DNA of 8,508 nt from Pseudodesulfovibrio sp. (GCA_022712815.1 JAFLJW010000147.1:1-8508), one strand, 5' to 3'; shown: positions 1 to 5,820, counted from the first letter of the stretch. Notes: generated from the letters alone by a model not told the origin. Made by a program: numbers and translations.

Positions 1-1263
1 GCCATGCCATGGGCAGTGGTGCGGCCTGATAACCGGGAGCAGATAGAGGAACTTCTGCGCTGGGCCGAGACCCAGCGAATGCCGATTTATGGCCGGGCGC
101 GTGGGACCGGGCGCGTGGGCAATGCTGTGCCGACCATGGGAGGCGTGGTGGTTTCCATGCTCAGGATGAATAAGATTCTGGCCGTGGACGAGAACGATTT
201 TGTGGCTGTGGTCCAGTCGGGGGTGGTGACTGGCGATTTGCAGGCGGCGTGTGCCGGGAAAAAACTGATGTATCCGCCAGACCCGGCCAGCGCGAAGTAT
301 TCAACCATTGGCGGGAATATTTCTTCCTGCGCGGGAGGGCTGAAGGCCGTGAAATACGGCGTGACCCGCGACTGGGTGCTGGGGCTTGAAGCCGTGCTGC
401 CGGGCGGCAGGGTGCTGCGGACCGGCGGCCGGTCGCACAAGAACGTGGTCGGGCTGGATTTGACGCGGCTTTTTGTAGGCAGCAACGGAAAACTGGGGCT
501 GATTACGGAGATCATCGTCAAGCTCATACCCTTGCCCGCGACATCGGCATCAATACTGGTCGGGTTTTCTGACCTGCGCTCTTCCATGGATGGTGCCGGG
601 GCCGTGTTCCGGGCCGGTGTCCTGCCAACGGCGTGCGAGTTCATGGACAAGGTGACCATCCGGGCCGTGCGCCAGACTGCCGGGGATATCCCGCTGGCGC
701 CAAATGCCGAGGCCGCTCTTTTGCTCATGGTGGACGGCACCGAAGAAGGCGTGCAGGCCGAGGTCCGTCAGATTGTGGCGGCACTTGATGAATCATCGCC
801 TGTCTCGGTGGAGGTCGGGCGCGGTGAGGACGAGGAAAAGATATGGGCGGTCCGGCGGAGTATTTCCCAGGCTGCGTTTCAGATCAGGCCGAACAAGCTG
901 AGTGAGGATATTTCCGTGCCGCGAGGTCGTGTGGGAGAGGCAGTCGAACGCGCCCACGCCACAGGCAGGGACCACGACCTGACGGTTTTGTGCTTTGGTC
1001 ATCTGGGCGATGGCAATATCCATGTCAATATATTGCACGATGCATCAATTCCCGGCGAGACGGTTCGTGCGCACCGGACCAAGGATGCGATCTTTCGGTT
1101 GGCCATGGAGCTTGGCGGAACCATTTCCGGCGAACACGGCACCGGACTGACCAAGGCGTCATTCGTTCCCGAACAACTTTCCCGGCAGGAGATGGACCTG
1201 ATGGCCTCCATCAAACATGTTTTTGATCCCAATTCAATCATGAACCCAGGCAAGGGCTGGTAA
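1..1263 (+). CDS. glcD: GlcD-like FAD-linked 2-hydroxyacid oxidase subunit, 5' end outside window
   Basis: FAD-binding (PCMH/VAO-type) dehydrogenase subunit that would oxidise a 2-hydroxyacid such as glycolate or D-lactate to the 2-oxoacid. The reading frame is open at base 1 and the family usually has about 40 more N-terminal residues, so the Met at base 4 is probably internal. Counting from that Met, residues 2-8 match the family's 'AVVRP' entry to the FAD domain. Residues 29-55 are the pyrophosphate-binding loop (GRARGTGRVGN then GGVVVS). Residues 91-178 carry PPDPAS, TIGGN, KYGVTRD and VGSNGKLGLITE, all typical of GlcD. The C-terminal half has EDISVPR (301-307), the probable metal/substrate motif HLGDGNIHVN (333-342) and SGEHGTG (375-381). 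No iron-sulfur motif is present, so it needs a separate partner, most likely the GlcF-like protein at 3766. The loop RGTGRVGN differs from the common RGAGTGLSGG. Family assignment is firm; substrate is unknown. Confidence 0.9.
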   Translation, partial: AMPWAVVRPDNREQIEELLRWAETQRMPIYGRARGTGRVGNAVPTMGGVVVSMLRMNKILAVDENDFVAVVQSGVVTGDLQAACAGKKLMYPPDPASAKYSTIGGNISSCAGGLKAVKYGVTRDWVLGLEAVLPGGRVLRTGGRSHKNVVGLDLTRLFVGSNGKLGLITEIIVKLIPLPATSASILVGFSDLRSSMDGAGAVFRAGVLPTACEFMDKVTIRAVRQTAGDIPLAPNAEAALLLMVDGTEEGVQAEVRQIVAALDESSPVSVEVGRGEDEEKIWAVRRSISQAAFQIRPNKLSEDISVPRGRVGEAVERAHATGRDHDLTVLCFGHLGDGNIHVNILHDASIPGETVRAHRTKDAIFRLAMELGGTISGEHGTGLTKASFVPEQLSRQEMDLMASIKHVFDPNSIMNPGKGW

Positions 1264-1293
1264 CTTCAATTTCAAAAATCCAGAGGTTGCGTC

Positions 1294-2073
1294 ATGAGCA
1301 TAGAAATTCGTCCGCTGACCACCATTGAGGATTTGAACGGTTGCATTGAACTGCAAAAACGCATCTGGGGACTGGATGATCTGGGCGTGACCTCGCCCAT
1401 CTCCTTAAAGGCTTTGTCCATGAACAATCCGCTTATGGGGATTATCCTCGGCGGATTTATTGACGGAGAATTGGTCGGGTTTGCTCTTGTCATGCCTGCA
1501 CTGGAACCGCACACGGCCTATGGACATATGCTCGGGGTGCTTGATGAATTTCGTGATTCCGGTCTGGGCCAGATACTCAGCCGGGATATTTTTGAAATTA
1601 TTCAAAACCATGGCATCAAACGCATATTCTGGACTTATGAGCCGCTTGAGAGTCGCAATACACACATTTACCTGAACAAGAATGGGGCTGTGGCTGTCGC
1701 TTACAAGAAGGATTATTTCGCGGTGGACTGCGACATGCATCGAGGGTTGCCGCTGGACAGAATCATAGCCTTTCTCGACTTTGAAAATCCGGCCATACCG
1801 GAGCGTCTTGAAACTTTGGATGAGGCCCTGGCTAAGTATCCGGTAGCGACCGAAAACGACATGCCTGACGCCGACACCATGCTTGTTCAGATTCCCGGCA
1901 GCCTCGACACTTTGAAACAGGAACATTTCGAGGAGGCCTCCAAGGCCCGATTTGCGACCCGCGCCATTTTTTCCGAGTACCTGAACCGACGAGGCTACAC
2001 CGGGCAACGACTGTTGTTCGGCAAGCTAAATGGCGAGAAGCAGAGCTACTATGTCCTTGAGAGAGGAAAATAG
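1294..2073 (+). CDS. GNAT-superfamily acyltransferase, COG3375 type
   Basis: Predicted cytoplasmic acyl-CoA-dependent N-acyltransferase of 259 residues. The GNAT core is residues 1-160: IRPLTTIEDL at the start (5-14), IWGLDD (24-29), beta strand and acyl-CoA loop HMLGVLDEFRDSGLGQ (78-93, with the R-x-x-G-x-G signature at 87-92), then TYEPLESRN (114-122) and LNKNGAV (127-133). The C-terminal part (about 193-257) has VQIPGSLDTL, a Phe/Ala-Thr-Arg helix and a final SYYVLERG strand, which together fit the COG3375 family rather than a generic GNAT. Some relatives lie beside N-acylamino acid racemase genes and N-succinylate amino acids; applying that here is inference. It sits 30 bases after the oxidase and was probably co-transcribed with it. 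The start is supported by AGAGG seven bases upstream. The next gene is 395 bases away. Fold is confident; acyl donor and acceptor are unknown. Confidence 0.8.
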   Translation: MSIEIRPLTTIEDLNGCIELQKRIWGLDDLGVTSPISLKALSMNNPLMGIILGGFIDGELVGFALVMPALEPHTAYGHMLGVLDEFRDSGLGQILSRDIFEIIQNHGIKRIFWTYEPLESRNTHIYLNKNGAVAVAYKKDYFAVDCDMHRGLPLDRIIAFLDFENPAIPERLETLDEALAKYPVATENDMPDADTMLVQIPGSLDTLKQEHFEEASKARFATRAIFSEYLNRRGYTGQRLLFGKLNGEKQSYYVLERGK

Positions 2074-2091
2074 GCGGGAGATCTGCACTCT

Positions 2092-2179
2092 CCTTTCCCG
2101 ACTGGTCTGGATTGGCAATCCGATTAATCTCACTGAGCATATGGGCCAAATGAGCTGGTTATGCCTTGACCGGGAAAGG
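2092..2179 (+). other. Candidate structured RNA element in the 3' region of the acyltransferase gene
   Basis: Eighteen bases after the acyltransferase stop codon, CCTTTCCCG (2092-2100) is the exact reverse complement of CGGGAAAGG (2171-2179), giving a nine-pair closing stem. Inside it are two further hairpins: GGATT/AATCC around a GGC loop (2109-2121), and GCATA/TATGC (2137-2141 with 2160-2164), which continues after a small bulge as GCCA/TGGT (2145-2148 with 2156-2159, one G-U pair). The three stems do not conflict, so the RNA could fold as a three-way junction. It matches no riboswitch class I can name and is not followed by a T-run, so it is not a standard terminator. A competing GACC/GGTC hairpin (2168-2181) is possible. 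Function is unknown. Confidence 0.35.
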
Positions 2180-2357
2180 TCTCCTCACCGGCCAAGATTA
2201 ATGGAGTGAGCGGAATAAAAAGTAGACATTTTTTGCGCATGACCATTTGCAAGAATGAAGACAACGCCATGTTCGTGAAGGCATGCTAATACATTAACAA
2301 CCTTCCATAATAACACTTTTTTTGACCTTCCGAAGATTGGAACCTCCTCCCGGTTTT

Positions 2358-2374
2358 TTGGCGCAAATAGTGCA
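2358..2374 (+). promoter_or_regulatory. Candidate sigma-54 (-24/-12) promoter
   Basis: TTGGCGC-AAATA-GTGCA has the invariant GG at 2360-2361 and GC at 2372-2373 with the required ten bases between them, and matches most other consensus positions of YTGGCACGNNNNTTGCW. Transcription would start near 2385, about 84 bases before the aminotransferase ATG. A T-run precedes the -24 box. Sigma-54 promoters need an enhancer-binding activator; none is encoded in the window. No convincing sigma-70 promoter was seen in this gap, which makes this the best candidate for driving the aminotransferase, iron-sulfur and membrane-protein genes. Confidence 0.5.
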
Positions 2375-2456
2375 ACCTTGTAAAGATATCGAATTTTCGA
2401 TATCGTTCCAAGGTGCTGTGTTTCGTGTGTCCTTGATAAAACTTCCAATAGTGCAA
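2366..2456 (+). repeat. Direct repeat of AATAGTGCAA, two copies
   Basis: AATAGTGCAA occurs at 2366-2375, inside the -12 part of the sigma-54 candidate, and again at 2447-2456, just before the Shine-Dalgarno. The copies are 81 bases apart. The second copy lacks a GG at the -24 position, so it is not a second sigma-54 promoter. It could be a protein site or chance. Confidence 0.4.
2375..2414. repeat. 40-bp hyphenated dyad over the predicted transcription start
   Basis: The outer arms are ACCTTG (2375-2380) and CAAGGT (2409-2414). The inner arms are GATATCGAA (2385-2393) and TTCGATATC (2396-2404), separated by TT. The four-base joints TAAA and GTTC are equally long and can add two A-T pairs. 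The arms are perfect, with 15 exact pairs plus two. The inner arm begins at the start point predicted from the sigma-54 element, so the feature may be an operator or, in RNA, a hairpin at the 5' end of the transcript. With no T-run after it, it is not a terminator. Confidence 0.6.
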
Positions 2457-2463
2457 GGAGGTT
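2409..2463 (+). promoter_or_regulatory. Leader with mutually exclusive pairings ending in the Shine-Dalgarno
   Basis: CAAGG (2409-2413) can pair with CCTTG (2431-2435). The same CCTTG, with one more base (TCCTTG, 2430-2435), can instead pair with CAAGGA (2454-2459), which covers the core of the aminotransferase Shine-Dalgarno. The upstream ACCTTG (2375-2380) can also pair with the first CAAGGT. The four segments therefore form the 1:2, 2:3 or 3:4 layout of an attenuator or translational switch. Stems are only five or six pairs, so stability is uncertain. Confidence 0.3.
2455..2461 (+). promoter_or_regulatory. Strong ribosome binding site of the aminotransferase
   Basis: AAGGAGG lies seven bases before the ATG at 2469, a near-perfect Shine-Dalgarno. 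It is the main reason for choosing this start although residues 1-52 look unlike the rest of the aminotransferase family. Confidence 0.75.
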
Positions 2464-2468
2464 GAGAT

Positions 2469-3836
2469 ATGGAGGGTGCGGTTAATCATGGAGTGAAGAG
2501 GGGACAGTCTCACGACAATTGTTGCGCACTCCCGGAGGGAGTGCCTCCCCGGAAGTTGCTCTCGACACTGGCTCAAAGGTCGCTGGGGGTAAATTGCGGT
2601 GGATATGTGGATAGGGACCACGATAAAGTCAATTATATAGAAGTACTGAAAAAAATCCATAACCTGAAAAGCGTCTACCGGTTCGACGTCGGCAAGAACT
2701 GCGATGGATTTTGTCCGCTCATCCGGGAAGTGCTGGAGATGGAGCAAATGCCCGGCATGGTGGCAGAAAATTTCATGGAATATCCAGATAACCAGTTCGC
2801 CCGGCTCAAGACCATGCTTTCGCACAAATTCCGGCTGCCGCCCGAGTGGTTCCTGGTCAGTGCCGGGCTTGAAATCGTCATTGACCATGTGTCACGGGCC
2901 GTATTCAACCCCGGTGACACATTTCTCATGCCGATTCCGAATTTTGCGGTGTTTGAGGAAGCCTCCCAAAAGGCCGGAGCCATCCCCATACACGTCCCCA
3001 TGGCCGGGCCGAATTTTCGCTGGACATCAGAAACCACGGATATTCTTGTTTCCCGGATGCGGACATCGGGTGCGAAGCTGGTCTGGATCAGCAATCCGGT
3101 CAACCCCACCGGTCAGCATATTCCGCTGGCCGAGATCGCCCGTGTGATTGATGCGGGGCGTAAATACAGCCTGCTTGTCGTCTCGGACGAGGCTTATGGC
3201 GAGTATGCGGACAGGGATGACGAGATTCTCAGCGCGTCCCGATTTGTGTCGGCCAACCCGCACCTGATGGTGTTCCGCACTTTTTCAAAACTGTACGGCC
3301 TGCCCAGTGCGAGGGTCGGGTACATGATGTCCTCTTCTCCCGATCTGCTCCAGGCGGTGAACCTGTTTCGCCCCTATTTTCCGCTTTCCTGGCTCTCCCT
3401 TTACATGGCGCAACTGGCCCTGCTCAATGAAAGCCATATCCGGCTTTCACGGCGGGACACGATTCGGCGGCGGGAGACATTCATGAAGGCCATGTCCATT
3501 TTGCGTGGATTTGTTGTTCTGGATTCCGACACGAACATCTGCATGGTGCGTCACAGACATCTGAGCGCGGATGAATTGACCGGACATCTGGAAAAGCGTG
3601 GTATCCTCACGGCTAACATCGGCTCGCTGGCCGGAATCACGGGCAAAGGTTTTTTGCGTGTGACCATGCGCAACTCGGCAGACAACGCGGTTTTCACGGA
3701 AGCGTGCCGGGCTATCGAAGGGGATATTTGCCAGCGGGAGCCAAGGCGGGTAGAACCACAACGTTATGTCAAATCAATGCATCCTGTGCGGAAAATGCCT
3801 GGAGGTCTGTCCGCTTCTGGGAGCGACGGGCCGTGA
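2469..3836 (+). CDS. HisC-like PLP-dependent class I/II aminotransferase
   Basis: Fold-type I PLP enzyme of 455 residues in the histidinol-phosphate aminotransferase/CobD group (COG0079). The core runs from about residue 53 to 418. Visible motifs are EYPD (104-107), NPVNPTG (209-215, cofactor-ring Asn), SDEAYGEY (239-246, Asp240 to the pyridine nitrogen and Tyr243), FSKLYGLPSARVGY (272-285, Schiff-base Lys274 and phosphate-binding Arg282) and the C-terminal Arg397 in GFLRVT. It would exchange an amino group between an amino acid and a 2-oxoacid; the substrate is not readable. No other his or cob genes are nearby, so a biosynthetic HisC role is doubtful. A 52-residue extension precedes the core; an in-frame GTG at 2607 is an alternative start but its ribosome site is weak. 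About 36 residues follow the normal end, of which the last 24 overlap the next gene. The link to GlcD/GlcF-type genes suggests amino-acid to hydroxyacid interconversion or catabolism (inference). Confidence 0.85.
   Translation: MEGAVNHGVKRGQSHDNCCALPEGVPPRKLLSTLAQRSLGVNCGGYVDRDHDKVNYIEVLKKIHNLKSVYRFDVGKNCDGFCPLIREVLEMEQMPGMVAENFMEYPDNQFARLKTMLSHKFRLPPEWFLVSAGLEIVIDHVSRAVFNPGDTFLMPIPNFAVFEEASQKAGAIPIHVPMAGPNFRWTSETTDILVSRMRTSGAKLVWISNPVNPTGQHIPLAEIARVIDAGRKYSLLVVSDEAYGEYADRDDEILSASRFVSANPHLMVFRTFSKLYGLPSARVGYMMSSSPDLLQAVNLFRPYFPLSWLSLYMAQLALLNESHIRLSRRDTIRRRETFMKAMSILRGFVVLDSDTNICMVRHRHLSADELTGHLEKRGILTANIGSLAGITGKGFLRVTMRNSADNAVFTEACRAIEGDICQREPRRVEPQRYVKSMHPVRKMPGGLSASGSDGP
2526..2544. repeat. 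Eight-pair hairpin within the aminotransferase N-terminal extension
   Basis: GCACTCCC (2526-2533) and GGGAGTGC (2537-2544) form a perfect stem around a GGA loop, 57 bases into the reading frame. The element is GC-rich and would be stable in RNA. It lies in the part of the gene with no recognised homology, so it may belong to the leader if translation really starts at 2607. It could also be incidental to coding. Confidence 0.5.
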
Positions 3837-4908
3837 GGAACTAGGTCCACGCGCCAAGGCGGACCTGTACTCGCTTCTCAAGGACAACAAGTCCCTGCTA
3901 TCGGGCGAAGACGCGGCCAGACTCGCCGGGTTATGTCTTGGCTGTCACCGCTGCACCGAGGTCTGCTCCCAGGGCGTAGACATCCCCGGTCTGGTGGCAA
4001 CACTTCGGGGGGCGCACCCGGATTTCAAGGGATGGCTGTGGAAGACATGGCTGACCAATGCCAGAGGGCTGTGGTCCTCCACCAGCCTGGCGGCAAAGCT
4101 GATTCCAAACAAATTCCGGCCTGAAAAGTTCGGCCCACTCCTCAAGATGCTGGCCGGACTCAGAGGCGGTCCCGGCCTTGATCCGTTCCTGACCATCGAG
4201 ACATTTTCCGATACTTACCAGGGCAAAAAAATGCTCCTGTTCGCAGGCTGCACGGCCAACTATGTCCAGAACCGCTGGCTCACGACCGCGCTATGGCTGT
4301 TGGCCGGTCTGGGTGTCGAAGTCTTGCCCGGTGAATTTCAGTGCTGCGGCGGTGGGTTGAAATCTGCTGGTTTTACGAGCGAAGCGGGGGTGATGGCACA
4401 GAATAATGTTGACATCTGGCGTGAAGCAGGAAGGCCCCGTGTAGTTACGTTTTGTGCCAGTTGCCATTCAAGCCTTGGCGGGTATGAGGCGTGTTTTGCT
4501 GACTCTTCCGAGCTGGATAAATGGCGAAATTCACTCACGCCGCTATCGCATCTTGTACAGAATACACCTTTTGTGTTATCTGCTAATACACCGAAAAGAA
4601 TAGGTTCTCATCGTCCCTGCCACGCGGACAAAGCGGATTGCGATTTTGAGTTCCTGAAGAACACCCTCGGCGACCATTTGTCTGCGGCAACCAAAAAGGA
4701 ATGCTGCGGCTTCGGCGGTGTCATGCGCCTCGGCGCACCGAAACTGGCTGATTCAGTGGGCAGGAAGTGCTGGGACAGACTGGCCGGGTCAGAAGTGGTC
4801 GTGACCGGCTGCTCGGCATGCGTGGCGCAGTTGACGGCCACGGCAGCGGAGGGCGTTGAGGTGGGGCATTGGTTGGAAGCGATAGAGCCGGTTGTAAAAA
4901 GGAGATAA
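3766..4908 (+). CDS. glcF: GlcF/LldE-type iron-sulfur subunit of a 2-hydroxyacid dehydrogenase
   Basis: Cytoplasmic or membrane-associated electron-transfer subunit, 380 residues. The N-terminal ferredoxin-like domain has two [4Fe-4S] motifs: C5, C8, C11, C15 followed by Pro, and C57, C60, C63, C67. Two CCG (cysteine-rich, heterodisulfide-reductase-like) domains follow: C162, C193-C194, C230, C233 and C285, C313-C314, C349, C352. This layout is that of GlcF and related subunits that take electrons from an FAD oxidase and pass them on. Its partner is most likely the GlcD-like protein at the window start, although two genes lie between. The first cluster begins at residue 5 and an in-frame stop lies at 3751, so 3766 is the only workable start. 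The Shine-Dalgarno is poor (AAGGCGGG ends 15 bases upstream), which fits translation coupled to the overlapping aminotransferase. All cluster cysteines are present, so it should be functional. Confidence 0.85.
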   Translation: MSNQCILCGKCLEVCPLLGATGREELGPRAKADLYSLLKDNKSLLSGEDAARLAGLCLGCHRCTEVCSQGVDIPGLVATLRGAHPDFKGWLWKTWLTNARGLWSSTSLAAKLIPNKFRPEKFGPLLKMLAGLRGGPGLDPFLTIETFSDTYQGKKMLLFAGCTANYVQNRWLTTALWLLAGLGVEVLPGEFQCCGGGLKSAGFTSEAGVMAQNNVDIWREAGRPRVVTFCASCHSSLGGYEACFADSSELDKWRNSLTPLSHLVQNTPFVLSANTPKRIGSHRPCHADKADCDFEFLKNTLGDHLSAATKKECCGFGGVMRLGAPKLADSVGRKCWDRLAGSEVVVTGCSACVAQLTATAAEGVEVGHWLEAIEPVVKRR

Positions 4909-4912
4909 AATT

Positions 4913-5722
4913 ATGGTTGCCAAGGTTTCGCCTATTGAAGTTTTCAAGGAAACGATTGCGCTCATCAGGTATCGGATTAAGTTTATTTCCGGGATGTTTT
5001 TTATCATGTTTTTGGCGACCACTACCTTTGACTGGCAGATGGTGCAGTTGGAGATAGCAGACGATTTTGAACTGTCCCCGGTTTTCTTTATGTATTTTCT
5101 TTTTTCAATGGTAGTTGGTACAGTGGTGCAAATTTGCGGGTTCAACAACTTCATCCAGACTCTCCGCAGTAAAAGCACACCATTGATTCCTCATGAGTTG
5201 GTGAGCAAGTTTTTTGTGACTCTTTTCAAAGAAATTTTGTTTCTTTTGATAATAGTCATTCCCGGAATAACTGTCGTGATTGCCTTCTCAGTTGTGACGA
5301 TTCTGATCTCGCCCGTGGTGGGGGGGGGTGTCGGTGGTGATGTAGTCGCTATGCTTTTTTCTTTTTTGGGTATGGTGCTTGGCTTTGGGGTGCTGGGCGT
5401 TCGTTTGGGGGCAGGTATTGCAGCCGCCGCCATGGGTGAAAAAATGTCCTTCAAGCATTCATGGAGAATGACCAGAGGATATACGTTTGCTCTAGTGGGG
5501 TTTACCCTCCCGTTTTTTTTCCTGACTTCATTTAGTCAAATCCTGATTTCTCTTGAACTTGATAGCTCAGTCAGTTTCTTTTCCTCAGCAATGGTTGTCA
5601 TAATGATCCTGATAAACGTCACATACTGGTTCATTTATACGGCATTTTCTGTCTGGTACGAAAAACTCCGTCTGCGTTACGATGAAATCGACGAAGTGAG
5701 GCGAACGGCGGACATGCCGTAA
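4913..5722 (+). CDS. Six-helix integral membrane protein of unknown function
   Basis: A 269-residue protein whose hydrophobic segments fall near residues 22-40, 57-77, 104-133, 144-172, 189-213 and 224-247, consistent with six inner-membrane helices and no cleaved signal peptide. The motif SFKHSWRMTRGY (179-190) before helix five resembles the A-W-R-L-T-R-G motif of a broad class of uncharacterised bacterial membrane proteins (YciC-like), but I cannot name a family with confidence. A glycine-rich loop GGGVGGD (137-143) follows helix three. The start has a good Shine-Dalgarno, AAGGAGA, which overlaps the iron-sulfur gene's stop; the gap is four bases, so the two are in one operon. A membrane anchor or electron acceptor for the dehydrogenase is conceivable, but no haem or quinone motif is visible. 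The gene is AT-richer than its neighbours and contains runs of nine G and eight T. Confidence 0.75.
   Translation: MVAKVSPIEVFKETIALIRYRIKFISGMFFIMFLATTTFDWQMVQLEIADDFELSPVFFMYFLFSMVVGTVVQICGFNNFIQTLRSKSTPLIPHELVSKFFVTLFKEILFLLIIVIPGITVVIAFSVVTILISPVVGGGVGGDVVAMLFSFLGMVLGFGVLGVRLGAGIAAAAMGEKMSFKHSWRMTRGYTFALVGFTLPFFFLTSFSQILISLELDSSVSFFSSAMVVIMILINVTYWFIYTAFSVWYEKLRLRYDEIDEVRRTADMP
5320..5328 (+). repeat. Nine-G homopolymer inside the membrane-protein gene
   Basis: Nine consecutive G (5320-5328) encode part of the GGG loop at residues 137-139. Runs of this length are slippage-prone in replication and transcription, and a one-base change would shift the frame halfway through the protein. A run of eight T at 5513-5520 lies further on in the same gene. 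Confidence 0.8.
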
Positions 5723-5746
5723 TTTCTTGGTAAGTTAAATATCACC

Positions 5747-5777
5747 AAGGCCGCCTCTTTTACGGGCGGCCTTCTTT
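5747..5777 (+). terminator. Rho-independent terminator after the membrane-protein gene
   Basis: AAGGCCGCC (5747-5755) pairs perfectly with GGCGGCCTT (5765-5773) around a nine-base loop, followed by the short T-rich tail CTTT. It lies 24 bases after the stop codon and separates this operon from secA. The T-tract is modest, so some read-through is possible. Confidence 0.8.
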
Positions 5778-5820
5778 ATGGTATCCGAGAACGCGCTGGG
5801 AAAAACCGAAAGTCACCGTC

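Larger units (their letters stand above)
2074..2468. other. 395-base intergenic regulatory region
   Basis: No convincing gene lies here. The only in-frame ATG openings are tiny (22 codons from 2141 and 16 codons from 2239) with no Shine-Dalgarno. There is no clear rho-independent terminator after the acyltransferase, so read-through from upstream is possible. The stretch instead holds a foldable element (2092-2179), an AT-rich spacer with T-runs (about 2212-2322), a sigma-54 promoter candidate (2358-2374), a 40-bp dyad (2375-2414), a repeated 10-mer and a strong Shine-Dalgarno. Its size and content suggest the aminotransferase is controlled separately from the genes before it. Confidence 0.7.

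Noticed and set aside
87..740. Long minus-strand open frame opposite the GlcD-like gene
   Set aside because: It is a shadow of the coding strand; the + strand protein has continuous family motifs, while this one has none and a low-complexity composition.
2077..2096. GGAGA/TCTCC hairpin just after the acyltransferase stop, considered as a terminator
   Set aside because: Only five pairs with a seven-base loop, followed by TTT then CCC, which is too weak for rho-independent termination.
2141..2209. 22-codon open frame in the intergenic region
   Set aside because: No Shine-Dalgarno, and it lies inside the foldable element. It looks like chance.
2239..2289. 16-codon open frame, considered as a leader peptide
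   Set aside because: No ribosome site and no run of regulatory codons. It also lies upstream of the predicted sigma-54 start.
2322..2350. TTGACC as a sigma-70 -35 box for the aminotransferase
   Set aside because: At 16-18 bases downstream the sequence is GC-rich (around CCTCCT) and nothing resembles a -10 box.
2286..2888. 200-codon minus-strand open frame across the intergenic region and aminotransferase start
   Set aside because: It has no recognisable domain or ribosome site, and its 3' part is the complement of well-supported aminotransferase codons.
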